A DNA stretch of 64,000 nucleotides from Holtiella tumoricola (GTDB lineage: Bacteria; Bacillota; Clostridia; Lachnospirales; Cellulosilyticaceae): the NCBI RefSeq assembly GCF_027857615.1, contig NZ_JAQIFT010000040.1, forward strand, positions 124,001 through 188,000, read 5' to 3'. The notes beneath the pieces were generated by a model. That model saw nothing but the letters and a program-made list of their open reading frames with translations. It ran no database searches and was not told the DNA's origin. The position numbers and the translations under genes were made by a program. Shown here piece by piece: positions 44,403 to 52,975 of this stretch (positions within the stretch are counted from its first letter, which is position 1; every line of letters starts with the position of its first letter).

Positions 44403-45575
44403 CTATTTATTAAGATATGCTGCGATTGCTTCTACATCTTTATCTCCACGTCCTGATACTGTTACGATGATACTTTCATCCATCTTACAAGTTGGTGCAT
44501 ATTTAAGTGCATAAGCTAGAGCATGTGAACTTTCGATTGCTGGTAGTATCCCTTCATACTTACAAAGCTTTAATAAGGCCTCTACTGCTTCATCATCTGT
44601 AATTGAGACGTACGTTGCTCTGCCTATTTCATTTAAGTAGGCATGTTCTGGCCCTACACCTGGATAATCAAGTCCTGGTGAAATAGAATAAACTGGTGCA
44701 ACTTCTTTGTTTTCGTCTAAAACACAAAGGGTTTTCATACCGTGTAAAATTGTTTTTTCTCCTTTAGTGATGGTTGCAGCATGCATAGGTGTATCTAAAC
44801 CTTTTCCAGCTGCTTCTACGCCAATAAGTGCAACTTCTGGGTCATCTATATAGGCTGCAAATGACCCTATTGCATTGCTTCCTCCACCTACACAAGCAAT
44901 AATAGCACAAGGTAATTGACCTTCTTTATCTAAAATTTGTCTTCTAGACTCTTCACTAATTACTTGCTGAAAATGCTTAACAATAGTTGGATAGGGATGA
45001 GGACCTACTGCTGATCCCAATACATAAAAAGTCTCTTCTGAAGCATTTACCCATGCACATATGGCCTCATCTACTGCCTCTTTTAAAGTCTGTGTACCTG
45101 AGGTTGCTGGTACAACTTTGGCTCCTAACATCTCCATACGAAATACATTGAGTGCTTGCCTTTTCATATCTTCTTTACCCATATAGACTGTACATTCCAT
45201 CCCCATTAGTGCAGCGACTGTTGCTGTTGCCACACCATGTTGGCCAGCACCTGTTTCTGCAATCACTTTCTTTTTACCCATGCGTTTTGCTAAAAGCATT
45301 TGTCCGAGTACATTATTGATTTTGTGAGCACCTGTATGATTTAGATCTTCTCTTTTTAAATAGATCTTTGCACCCCCACAGGCTTTAGTAAGATTTTCAG
45401 CATAATATAAAGGTGATTCTCTACCTACATAATCATGGAGATAGTAATTAAGTTCTGCTTTAAATGCCTCATCATCTTTATACTTTACAAATGCCTGCTC
45501 TAATTCTTTTAATGCGTTAAGTTGTGCCTCAGGTACATACGCTCCACCAAAATTACCAAATACATCTTTTAACAT
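44403..45575 (-). CDS. trpB: Tryptophan synthase beta chain (solo)
   Basis: A 390-residue PLP enzyme joining indole and serine to tryptophan. The Schiff-base lysine is K85 in HTGAHKINN. The substrate-binding AETGAGQHG and phosphate-binding CVGGGSNAIG are intact. The length equals the TrpB1 form that pairs with TrpA, yet no trpA or other trp gene lies beside it. It is the only gene of its transcript and is preceded by a tryptophan T-box leader, so it is made when charged tRNA-Trp is low. It may salvage indole or work with a TrpA encoded elsewhere. GGAGGG precedes the ATG; an upstream in-frame extension overlaps the leader and is rejected. Confidence 0.95.
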   Translation of the reverse strand: MLKDVFGNFGGAYVPEAQLNALKELEQAFVKYKDDEAFKAELNYYLHDYVGRESPLYYAENLTKACGGAKIYLKREDLNHTGAHKINNVLGQMLLAKRMGKKKVIAETGAGQHGVATATVAALMGMECTVYMGKEDMKRQALNVFRMEMLGAKVVPATSGTQTLKEAVDEAICAWVNASEETFYVLGSAVGPHPYPTIVKHFQQVISEESRRQILDKEGQLPCAIIACVGGGSNAIGSFAAYIDDPEVALIGVEAAGKGLDTPMHAATITKGEKTILHGMKTLCVLDENKEVAPVYSISPGLDYPGVGPEHAYLNEIGRATYVSITDDEAVEALLKLCKYEGILPAIESSHALAYALKYAPTCKMDESIIVTVSGRGDKDVEAIAAYLNK

Positions 45576-45648
45576 AATAAATCCCTCCATTTTTTTAATG
45601 ATTAAATCAGAGTGATCTATGAACAGTTGGGTAAACTTATTTTGGGCC

Positions 45649-45939
45649 AAAAAAAAATTATATCCTCCTCACAATGGGACGATATAACTTCGTGGTGCCA
45701 CCCAAATTATAAACCTAGAGACCTTCTCTAAGCTTATCTTACTTCAGATACGGTACATAAAAGTACGATATCCTGCTCTTATAACGTAGAGCTAACGGCT
45801 CTGGCTACTCTCATTTCACCATGCATCTCCCAAACCCATTCCTTATATTCTCCCGTATCGACTCCCAGCAACGCCGACTCTCTGTGACATTTAAATATAA
45901 GTACTCTTTTTGTTCCTAGATTTTGAATTCGATTTAATT
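45649..45939 (-). promoter_or_regulatory. T-box leader (tryptophan) of trpB
   Basis: On the minus strand the leader shows the features of a T-box. Stem I carries AGAGAGTCGGCG and GCTGGGAG. A specifier loop AAGGAATGGGTTT has TGG (45836-45838), the tryptophan codon. The T-box bulge region GGGTGGCACCACG is at 45691-45703. A terminator hairpin (arms TTATATC/GATATAA, 45658-45687) is followed by nine T residues. Uncharged tRNA-Trp should bind and favour the antiterminator. Confidence 0.93.
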
Positions 45940-45945
45940 AATGAT

Positions 45946-45974
45946 ATACTATGAAATATTTTTAATTTTGTCAA
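45946..45974 (-). promoter_or_regulatory. Promoter of the trpB T-box transcript
   Basis: On the minus strand a perfect -35 box TTGACA (45969-45974) and -10 box TAGTAT (45946-45951) are separated by exactly 17 bases. The predicted start is near 45939, just before the T-box stem I. Confidence 0.85.
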
Positions 45975-46152
45975 TAACTTTTTGAAAAATTTAATAAATT
46001 TATTTATCTTTTCTAACTCTTATTTGACCTTTAGATCTATTATTTTATCTTATAGTATTAATTATTTTATATTATTCAGAAATATATTGTATTTCATTTC
46101 AATTGTTGTATAATCATATATATCTTCATATTCGTATATGATGATTTGTCCA

Positions 46153-46196
46153 GAAAAAGACGCTGTATAGCCAAAGGGCTATCCGGCGTCTTTTTC
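46153..46196. terminator. Bidirectional terminator after the EFR1 gene
   Basis: Arms GAAAAAGACGC and GCGTCTTTTTC (46153-46163, 46186-46196) enclose a second stem (ATAGCC/GGGCTAT). It starts just after the gene end; A- and T-runs are built into the arms. Between here and the trpB promoter (45975-46152) is AT-rich DNA with nothing recognisable. Confidence 0.85.
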
Positions 46197-46208
46197 AAGT
46201 TTCTCATT

Positions 46209-46946
46209 TTATTTCATATATTTTTTTAAGAAGTAACGTGCTTTCCCTTTTGTTTTTTCACCATACTGAATAGCCTCTTTTGGACAATGGTTAATACAAC
46301 TTAAACATTGGGTACATGCCTTATCCCAAACAGGCTTGTTTTCTACTAGCTTTATAGAATGTAATGGACAAGATCTAACGCATACACCACACCCTATACA
46401 GCTTTCTTCAACATGAAATGGTTTGGTACTGATTGCATATTTTTGAAACATAGGTGCCGCAATGACTGACTTTATACCACCCAACCGTCCTTTTGCCACC
46501 TTCCATACTTTTTCCTTAGCCTTTACTTCATCACAAATGTTCTCTATTTGAATCTTAGCAGCTTTTATTTTCTTGTCTATCGTTTCTGGTGTGTCTACAT
46601 TTGTTCCAATGATATAATTATTAGGCATACTCACTGAATAGCCACTTTGTATTCCTATTTCTTTTGCAAGCTTTTTCATGGCTGTTCCTGCTTCACTTTC
46701 ACATGTCCCTACCATAAATTTAAAAGTATCCTTACCATAGTTTATATGCTTTATAAATTCCGCCATAATTTTGGGTGGTGCCCATGCATGAATGGGGAAA
46801 ATAAACCCTACAGTTTCTCCATCTCCCACTTCAATAATCGTTTGTTTCTCCAATGATGTAATAGCAATTGCTTCTGTCTGTAATCTAACTGCTAATTCCT
46901 TAGCTACCCATTCTGAATTACCTGTTCCTGAAAAATAATAAATCAT
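46209..46946 (-). CDS. EFR1-type flavodoxin-ferredoxin protein
   Basis: A 245-residue redox protein. The N-terminal flavodoxin-like domain starts YYFSGTGNSEWVAKEL, the FMN phosphate loop, and has GFIFPIHAWAPP. The C-terminal ~60 residues are a two-cluster ferredoxin: CIGCGVCVRSCP and CTQCLSCINHCP. This is the EFR1 family, common in anaerobes and involved in electron transfer, with an unknown partner. AGGGAGGG precedes the ATG. Single-gene unit. Confidence 0.92.
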   Translation of the reverse strand: MIYYFSGTGNSEWVAKELAVRLQTEAIAITSLEKQTIIEVGDGETVGFIFPIHAWAPPKIMAEFIKHINYGKDTFKFMVGTCESEAGTAMKKLAKEIGIQSGYSVSMPNNYIIGTNVDTPETIDKKIKAAKIQIENICDEVKAKEKVWKVAKGRLGGIKSVIAAPMFQKYAISTKPFHVEESCIGCGVCVRSCPLHSIKLVENKPVWDKACTQCLSCINHCPKEAIQYGEKTKGKARYFLKKYMK

Positions 46947-47057
46947 TTTACCCTCCCAATAGACATGATCTATCTAATCGATTTTATTATCCTTAGGCTA
47001 TCATGATTAAATATTGAATACAACCCTTACATTTAAAATGTTTAATCCGCTATAAAA

Positions 47058-47089
47058 AAGTCCGCTATACTTTATTGTATAGCGGACTT
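47058..47089 (-). terminator. Terminator of the sugar ABC operon
   Basis: Perfect 13-base arms (AAGTCCGCTATAC / GTATAGCGGACTT) with a six-base loop begin three bases after the last gene and are followed on the minus strand by TTTTTATAGC. Confidence 0.92.
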
Positions 47090-47092
47090 GTA

Positions 47093-47920
47093 TCACCCTT
47101 TGATCCCTGCATGTGCAACGCCTTCTATAAATTGTTTTTGGAAAACAAAGAATAAGACAATCATTGGAATAACAGCCATGACTGATCCTGCCATTTGTGC
47201 TGGGAAATCATTAGTATACTGACCTGATAATGAAGCTAACGCTGGGCCTAATGTCATCTTCTTTGGTGATGTATTGACAATAAGTGGCCACATGAAATCA
47301 TTCCATGCAAACTTCGCTGTGAAGATAACAAGGGCTACAATACCTGATTTTACAAGTGGTAGCATAATCTTATAGAAAATTTGCCACCTATTACACCCAT
47401 CTAGTATGGCTGCTTCTTCTAATTCATCAGGTAGCGACATGAAGAACTGCCTCAACAAGAATGTCCCAAAGGCACTAAATAAATTGGGCAAAAATAAAGC
47501 CACTGTGGTATTAAGTAAGCCCATTTTTTGTACAATCATATATTGAGGTACTAAGAAAATTTGACCTGGTACCATTAATACAGATAGTACAAGAATAAAA
47601 ATAAGATCACGTCCCGGAAACTTAATTCTAGCAAACCCATAGGCTGCCATTGAGCAGATTGCAACTTGACCTACAACCGTAATGACAGTTGAGATCAAGG
47701 TATTCAGATAAACGCTACCAAAAGGAATAGCTTTAATAGTTGATGTATAAGCATCTACATTAAAATGTTGTGGGAAAATGGTTGGCGGTATTTGCACAGC
47801 CTCCCCATTTGTTTTAAATGAAGTAAGTACCATCCATATAAAAGGGAAGATGGTTATACCTAATCCAAGAATTAAAAGCAAATGCACAAAAAAGTGACTT
47901 ATTTTCTTATCTTTACTCAT
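47093..47920 (-). CDS. Carbohydrate ABC importer permease (MalG/LacG type)
   Basis: A 275-residue permease with six helices and the EAA loop 'EEAAILDGCNRWQIFYKIMLPL', which contacts the ATPase. The N-terminus is HFFVHLLLILGLGITIFPFIW, typical of CUT1 MalG-like proteins. The C-terminus (VEGVAHAGIKG-like end) is also standard. No ATPase gene is in this operon; CUT1 importers in Firmicutes commonly share one MsmK-type ATPase encoded elsewhere. GGAGGGGAG precedes the ATG. It is the last gene of the operon. Confidence 0.9.
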   Translation of the reverse strand: MSKDKKISHFFVHLLLILGLGITIFPFIWMVLTSFKTNGEAVQIPPTIFPQHFNVDAYTSTIKAIPFGSVYLNTLISTVITVVGQVAICSMAAYGFARIKFPGRDLIFILVLSVLMVPGQIFLVPQYMIVQKMGLLNTTVALFLPNLFSAFGTFLLRQFFMSLPDELEEAAILDGCNRWQIFYKIMLPLVKSGIVALVIFTAKFAWNDFMWPLIVNTSPKKMTLGPALASLSGQYTNDFPAQMAGSVMAVIPMIVLFFVFQKQFIEGVAHAGIKG

Positions 47921-47934
47921 AACTTCTCCCCTCC

Positions 47935-48864
47935 TTAATCATAATTAACCCATTTTTTCTGAAGCTTCACTTGAATAACCGTAATAATCATAATAATTGT
48001 GAAAATAAACATGGCAACAGCGGAAGCATAACCTTTTTGTCCATAATCAAAAGCATTACGATAGAATAGCATAACCAGTGATTGAGTCGATTCGAAAGCT
48101 AAACTACTCTTTCCAATCATCATATAAATCGTATCAAATACTTGGAATCCGCTAATTAATCCTGTAATAAGAACAAAAAAGATTGTTGGTGTTAAGAGTG
48201 GTACAGTAATTTTAAAGAATTTCCTAAAGGCCCCTGCTCCATCTATAGAAGCTGCTTCATAGTAAGTATCAGGTATGCCTTGCATCCCTGCTAATAAAAT
48301 AATCATATTATAACCAATCATACTCCAAATCCCTACAATCATAACCATATAAAGTGCATAATCTGGAGAGGACAACCAATTTTGTCCTTCTATACCCAAT
48401 ACGCCAAGAATCTGGTTGAGTACCCCATAATTACCGTTATAAATCCATTTCCATACCATGGCAATAGCCGCTGGCATTGTAACAGCTGGTAAGAAGTATA
48501 AGGTTCTATAAATAGATGTTCCTTTAATCTTAGTATTTAATAAGGCTGCAATGATTAACGACAATGCAATACCAATAGGTACTGTAATAATTACATAACG
48601 TAATGTATTCCATGTTGCTTGCCAAAGCTCTGGTGCGCCAAATAACTTCTTATAGTTTTCTAGCCCCACAAAAGTTGCTTGGTTAAAATTATTAATGTTT
48701 GTAAAACTATAAAAGAAACTCTTAATAAAAGGATAGATGTAGAATACACCAAGACCTATAACTAAAGGGGCTATAAATAAATAGCCCCATATATAATCTA
48801 CATTGAACTTTTTAGAGGGTCTTTTATAGACACACTGTGTCTGTTGTACTTCGGTGACCTTCAT
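47935..48864 (-). CDS. Carbohydrate ABC importer permease (MalF/LacF type)
   Basis: A 309-residue permease partner of the gene downstream. It has six helices, a first segment YLFIAPLVIGLGVFYIYPF and the EAA loop 'YYEAASIDGAGAFRKFFKITVPLL'. It forms the heterodimeric channel with the MalG-like protein. AGGGGGG precedes the ATG, ten bases after the binding-protein gene ends, so both permeases are cotranscribed with it. Confidence 0.9.
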   Translation of the reverse strand: MKVTEVQQTQCVYKRPSKKFNVDYIWGYLFIAPLVIGLGVFYIYPFIKSFFYSFTNINNFNQATFVGLENYKKLFGAPELWQATWNTLRYVIITVPIGIALSLIIAALLNTKIKGTSIYRTLYFLPAVTMPAAIAMVWKWIYNGNYGVLNQILGVLGIEGQNWLSSPDYALYMVMIVGIWSMIGYNMIILLAGMQGIPDTYYEAASIDGAGAFRKFFKITVPLLTPTIFFVLITGLISGFQVFDTIYMMIGKSSLAFESTQSLVMLFYRNAFDYGQKGYASAVAMFIFTIIMIITVIQVKLQKKWVNYD

Positions 48865-48874
48865 AACATCCCCC

Positions 48875-50161
48875 CTATTTGTTCATTTCTGCCAGTGCAG
48901 CATCACTTTCTTCTGCAATTTTACTACATGCATCTTCTAAACTCATTTCATTACTAAATGCTAACTTAAGGTATTTTGCTTCAATATCAAAAAGTTGACT
49001 TGAAACTTTACAACATGGCAACGCTGTTGCAATGCCTGCTTGATTTGTATAAGCTTTCAAGTTAAGATCAGGATTTGTTTGGGCAAAATATTGTTGTGCA
49101 TCATTTCTTGCAGAAATAACAACACCTGACTCTCCTTGGATTTTCATAGCCTCTTCTCCACCTAACCAAAGTGCAAATTTAGAAGCTTCATCTTTTTGTT
49201 TGCTATTTGCATAAACACTATAACCTAGACCATTAATGACATTCCCTTGATTTCCTTCAAAAGTTGGTGCTTCTACTAAGTCAATTTTACCTTTAACCAC
49301 ATCATTTTGAACGTATTCAGGTGTCATATAAGAACCTGCCCAAATCATCGCAAGTTTCCCTGATTCAAACATGGCATCTGCACTTGTATCTGTTGTTTCT
49401 GCTAATGTAGGTGAAATCCCTTCATTAATGAGGTCAATCCAGCATTGAATCCCTTTTTGTGTATTGGAATCATTATATCCTGTTGCTGTTTTATCAGCAT
49501 TTAAAATACTACCATTGGCAGCAAAAATAGTATTGTAATAGCAAGTTTGGAAATCTAATGGTGCTGCAATACCATAAATACCTTTAGATTGATCTGTTAA
49601 TTGTTTTGCTGTTTCAACCATGTCCTCCCAAGTCCAATCATCTGTTGGGTAAGCCACACCGGCATTATCAAAAATTTCTTTGTTATACCATACTGCATTG
49701 GTATCAAAATCTTTTGGAACAGCATATTGTTTGTCTTCAACATTGTAAAGTGATACCAGTGATTCTGGGAACTGACTTAAATCAAAACTATTACTTGTTA
49801 TGTATTCATCTAATGGGAGAAGCATCTCACCATCCACATAACTTTCTACATGTAACCCATTCATCCAAAATACATCTGGTGCTGTGCCCCCGGTCATAGA
49901 AGCTTCTAGTTTAGTCCAGTATTCCCCACCTTTATATGGTGTAAGTTGAATTTCTATACTTACATTAGGATTTTGTGCGGTATAAGCATCACACAAAGCT
50001 TGCATGGTAGGCTGTTGATTTTTATCCCAGATACCAAAAGTTAATTGTACTTTTCCACTTTTGTCCCCTTGGCTTTGACATCCTGCTAGGCAAGACGCTG
50101 TAACCATCGTCATCATCAATACTGCTACCGCTTTTTTTAACATTTTACTCACATACATCAT
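48875..50161 (-). CDS. Carbohydrate-binding lipoprotein (extracellular solute-binding family 1)
   Basis: About 428 residues. A basic N-terminus and hydrophobic stretch end in the lipobox LAGC, so the protein is lipid-anchored outside the cell. The mature part is a family 1 (MalE-like) sugar-binding protein: FGIWDKNQQPTMQALCDAY, 'AVWYNKEIFDNAGVAYPTDDWTWED' and 'INGLGYSVYANSKQKDEASKFALWLGG'. The start is unsettled: GAGGGG abuts the first ATG, and a GTG nine bases on (VSKMLKK) fits better. It delivers an oligosaccharide to the two permeases. Which sugar is unknown; the neighbouring oxidoreductase suggests a modified or acidic sugar. Confidence 0.88.
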   Translation of the reverse strand: MMYVSKMLKKAVAVLMMTMVTASCLAGCQSQGDKSGKVQLTFGIWDKNQQPTMQALCDAYTAQNPNVSIEIQLTPYKGGEYWTKLEASMTGGTAPDVFWMNGLHVESYVDGEMLLPLDEYITSNSFDLSQFPESLVSLYNVEDKQYAVPKDFDTNAVWYNKEIFDNAGVAYPTDDWTWEDMVETAKQLTDQSKGIYGIAAPLDFQTCYYNTIFAANGSILNADKTATGYNDSNTQKGIQCWIDLINEGISPTLAETTDTSADAMFESGKLAMIWAGSYMTPEYVQNDVVKGKIDLVEAPTFEGNQGNVINGLGYSVYANSKQKDEASKFALWLGGEEAMKIQGESGVVISARNDAQQYFAQTNPDLNLKAYTNQAGIATALPCCKVSSQLFDIEAKYLKLAFSNEMSLEDACSKIAEESDAALAEMNK

Positions 50162-50178
50162 CCCCTCATTTTATACGC

Positions 50179-51468
50179 TTATGCGTTTCTTATATTTTCT
50201 AACGCAATACATGTACCGCCTTCTACTCGAGATTTCTCTGCTGCTAATGCAATATAATGACTTTCTACAGAGTTTTCTAATGATGTGATTGCTTTTGTTG
50301 GTTCTCTGTCTTCTAGAATCATATCTACAAATTCCTCAACAAGTCTTATATCTCCACCACCATGCCCAGATAAATTCTGAGCTAACTTAGAAATATCGAT
50401 TACTTCTGGTTGTTTGCCAAATACTTTAATTTCTAAGGTGTTGGCTTTCATATCTGCCACGATTTCACCCATTGTACCCATAATTTTTGCATAGCGGGAA
50501 TTATCATTTGTAAAGCCACTCATTGTAAAGCTCATTGTAGAACCATCTGTCATCTCTAAATTTACAACTTGATGATCTACTACGTTATTGTTACAGTAAT
50601 AAACACATTGACCATAAGGTCCTGTTTTGATGGCTTCTGTAATCGTTTCAAGGGTTGGGTGAAGCGCTAATACTTCTAATGGCCATCCTGTGTGCCCACT
50701 CTTAATGCCCATTCTTTCGTGTTCTATGTAGAATTTTTCTGCATCATAAGGACAATTTTCTTTTGCTAAGCAACCATCCATACAACGTTTTGCTGCACCC
50801 TCTGGAGCATTTTCACTTTTGAAAAGATAGGTACTTCCAAAAGAACTCACACTTTTGCAGGTTTTATTTGTAAGCCATAAGTATAAGTCCATATCATGGC
50901 AACACTTTTGTAAAATCATTGGACTTGTTTCATCTGAATTGCACCAATTTCCTCTAACAAAGCTATGTGCTTGATGCCAATACCCTACATTTTCAATACC
51001 CATTACAGTGACTACATCACCTATTGTGCCTGCATCTAACACTTCTTTTAACTTGGTATAGAAAGGTGTATAGCGAAGTACATGACATACAACAACTTTA
51101 CGTTTACATTCATTGGCTACTTTTACAAGCTCACGACATTCATCTAAATCAGGAGATACTGGTTTTTCAAGTAAAAGGTGATACCCTTTTCTTAAAGCTG
51201 GAATAGCATGCCCCACATGCTGTCTATCTTGTGTTGTAATAAACATCACATCTGCAAGTTGATCTTGTTCAAGCATCTCCTCAACACTGCTATAACATTT
51301 ATCTCTTGGTACATCATAAGTTTTTGCAACTTCTTCTACTTTGTCTGGGTCCCAGTCTGCAATTGCTACAATTTCCATCTTATCTTTAAATTTTAAAGCT
51401 GCTGGCGCATAAGCATCCTTCCCACGATTCCCTAGTCCTGCTAATGCTACTGTTAATTTTTTAGCCAT
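50179..51468 (-). CDS. Gfo/Idh/MocA-family oxidoreductase
   Basis: A 429-residue NAD(P)-dependent sugar oxidoreductase. The N-terminal Rossmann domain has ALAGLGNRGKDAYAP and EKPVSPDLDECRELV, with the active-site lysine in EKP. The C-terminal domain binds the sugar (GDVVTVMGIENVGYWHQAHSF). A short cysteine-rich insertion (CMDGCLAKENCPY) is typical of a subgroup in carbohydrate operons. It begins the operon, 17 bases ahead of the binding-protein gene, with AGGAGG before the ATG. It oxidises or epimerises the imported sugar; the substrate is unknown. Confidence 0.9.
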   Translation of the reverse strand: MAKKLTVALAGLGNRGKDAYAPAALKFKDKMEIVAIADWDPDKVEEVAKTYDVPRDKCYSSVEEMLEQDQLADVMFITTQDRQHVGHAIPALRKGYHLLLEKPVSPDLDECRELVKVANECKRKVVVCHVLRYTPFYTKLKEVLDAGTIGDVVTVMGIENVGYWHQAHSFVRGNWCNSDETSPMILQKCCHDMDLYLWLTNKTCKSVSSFGSTYLFKSENAPEGAAKRCMDGCLAKENCPYDAEKFYIEHERMGIKSGHTGWPLEVLALHPTLETITEAIKTGPYGQCVYYCNNNVVDHQVVNLEMTDGSTMSFTMSGFTNDNSRYAKIMGTMGEIVADMKANTLEIKVFGKQPEVIDISKLAQNLSGHGGGDIRLVEEFVDMILEDREPTKAITSLENSVESHYIALAAEKSRVEGGTCIALENIRNA

Positions 51469-51532
51469 ATTATTCCTCCTGATAGCAATCTAATTTTAAT
51501 ATTCTAACTTTTTTACTTTTTTGTATATAGAT

Positions 51533-51561
51533 AGTATAATGATATTTAAACAAAGTTGTAT
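51533..51561 (-). promoter_or_regulatory. Candidate promoter of the sugar ABC operon
   Basis: A TATACT -10 box (51533-51538, minus strand) lies 17 bases from a poor -35 hexamer (ATACAA, 51556-51561), about 65 bases before the oxidoreductase gene. A weak -35 next to direct repeats suits an activator-dependent promoter. Confidence 0.4.
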
Positions 51562-51567
51562 AATCAT

Positions 51568-51596
51568 TTATCCGACTAATTTGTATTTTTATCCGA
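51568..51596. promoter_or_regulatory. Direct repeats TTATCCGA, candidate AraC-family operator
   Basis: Two identical octamers TTATCCGA (51568-51575 and 51589-51596) are spaced exactly 21 bases apart, two helical turns. They lie in the divergent region just upstream of the candidate -35 of the sugar operon. AraC-family activators bind such repeats; the adjacent AraC gene is the natural candidate. Confidence 0.55.
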
Positions 51597-51635
51597 ATCT
51601 AGTCTTTACACAACCTACAATAGGAGGGATGCCCC

Positions 51636-52550
51636 ATGACTTATATTAGTACTAAACTTCGTTCTAGCGTGCAAGTTAGCCATATTATTACGATTCACTA
51701 CTTTGAATATATGAAAGACTTCTATTTTGCTGGAGAGGTTCACAACTTTTGGGAGTTTCTATGTGTAGACAAGGGTGAAGTTGAAGTTCAAGCAGATGAC
51801 AAAATGCATCATCTTAAACAAGGAGATATTATTTTTCATAAACCAATGGAATTTCACGCAATTAAATCTATTGGCCACTCAGCTCCTAATCTTATTGCGA
51901 TCTCGTTTAAATCATCTTCACCTATTATGGATTGCTTACAAAACAAACATCTTACACTAGGTAGTAATGATAAAAAGCTTATTTCTAAAATTATCAGCGA
52001 AGCAAGTCAAGCTTTTTCTACACCCCTTAATGTACCGGCTGTTGAACAAATTACACGTGCAAAAGAGGTAGATTTTGGTGCTGAACAACTTATCAAAATC
52101 CACCTAGAAGAACTTCTTATTGGATTTATTCGAAGAATCCTAACGACACCATCTGACTATTCTCCTGTAAGCCCTATGGTTACAAAAGAGCATACTTTTG
52201 AACATATTTGTCACTATTTAGAAAAACATATTTGCGATCGCTTAAGTGTACCGATCATTTGTAACGATAATCTAATTAGTAAATCTTGTTTACAAGAGCT
52301 CTTTCATTCCAAAGTAAATATTGGTGTTATGGAGTATTTTAATCGTCATAAAATCGATTTAGCTAAACAGCTTATTCGTGAGAACGAGAAAAACCTCTCT
52401 CAAATTGCAGACTATCTTTCCTATAGTTCCCTAGCACACTTTTCTAAGCAATTCAAAAGGTTTACTGGAATGTCTCCTACAGAATATGGTTCCTCTATCA
52501 AGTTACTCTCTGAAAATGTAAATCAGGGAGATAAAGACATTTTACGTTAA
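51636..52550 (+). CDS. AraC-family transcription regulator with cupin-type sensor domain
   Basis: A 304-residue regulator, divergent from the sugar ABC/oxidoreductase operon. The N-terminal ~150 residues are an AraC-type cupin (FYFAGEVHNFWEFLCVDKGEVEVQ, followed by KQGDIIFHKPMEFHAI). The C-terminal domain has two helix-turn-helix motifs, with NDNLISKSCLQELFHSK and LSQIADYLSYSSLAHFSKQFKRFTG. It probably senses the imported sugar directly and activates the operon. AGGAGG precedes the ATG by seven bases. It ends before a shared terminator. Confidence 0.9.
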   Translation: MTYISTKLRSSVQVSHIITIHYFEYMKDFYFAGEVHNFWEFLCVDKGEVEVQADDKMHHLKQGDIIFHKPMEFHAIKSIGHSAPNLIAISFKSSSPIMDCLQNKHLTLGSNDKKLISKIISEASQAFSTPLNVPAVEQITRAKEVDFGAEQLIKIHLEELLIGFIRRILTTPSDYSPVSPMVTKEHTFEHICHYLEKHICDRLSVPIICNDNLISKSCLQELFHSKVNIGVMEYFNRHKIDLAKQLIRENEKNLSQIADYLSYSSLAHFSKQFKRFTGMSPTEYGSSIKLLSENVNQGDKDILR

Positions 52551-52567
52551 AATATCCTACATATAAA

Positions 52568-52610
52568 AAAGAAAGAGACGTTAACTTCTAAAGGTAACGT
52601 CTCTTTCTTT
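52568..52610. terminator. Bidirectional terminator between AraC and cupin genes
   Basis: Perfect 16-base arms (AAAGAAAGAGACGTTA and complement) lie between convergent genes, with A-runs on the left and T-runs on the right. Confidence 0.88.
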
Positions 52611-52630
52611 TTTCTTTTTAATCATTCAAT

Positions 52631-52963
52631 CTAATTAATAATTGTAACAAGTACTTTACTTTGCTTTTTTGCAATCACATTATGTTCAATACTCGCATCA
52701 AATCCAAAGACATCTCCTACTTTAAGTTGATGGACCTGTCCATTTACAAATGACATCTCCACTTCCCCGCTTATAACTTGAATAGCTGCAAGTCCCTGGT
52801 GTGTATGGTTAGGCAAGCCTTTTCCAGCTTCAAATACAAAACAAATCATACGATATTTATCATTTTTTATAAGTATTTGTTTTTCTACAACTTCTGCTAA
52901 ATTCCCTCTATTAGCTTCATTTATCTTTTTAACTCTAGATGTTTTAATGGTTCTTTCACTCAT
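52631..52963 (-). CDS. Cupin-domain protein
   Basis: A 110-residue single-domain cupin. The metal-site motif is partly kept: HTHQGLAAIQVISGEVEM supplies two histidines and VGDVFGFDASIEHNVIA the last. The protein is small, has no signal and likely binds a metal and a small ligand, either as an enzyme or a sensor. AGGAGGAG precedes the ATG. It starts 12 bases after the upstream gene of unknown function and is cotranscribed with it. Confidence 0.85.
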   Translation of the reverse strand: MSERTIKTSRVKKINEANRGNLAEVVEKQILIKNDKYRMICFVFEAGKGLPNHTHQGLAAIQVISGEVEMSFVNGQVHQLKVGDVFGFDASIEHNVIAKKQSKVLVTIIN

Positions 52964-52975
52964 TTTATACTCCTC

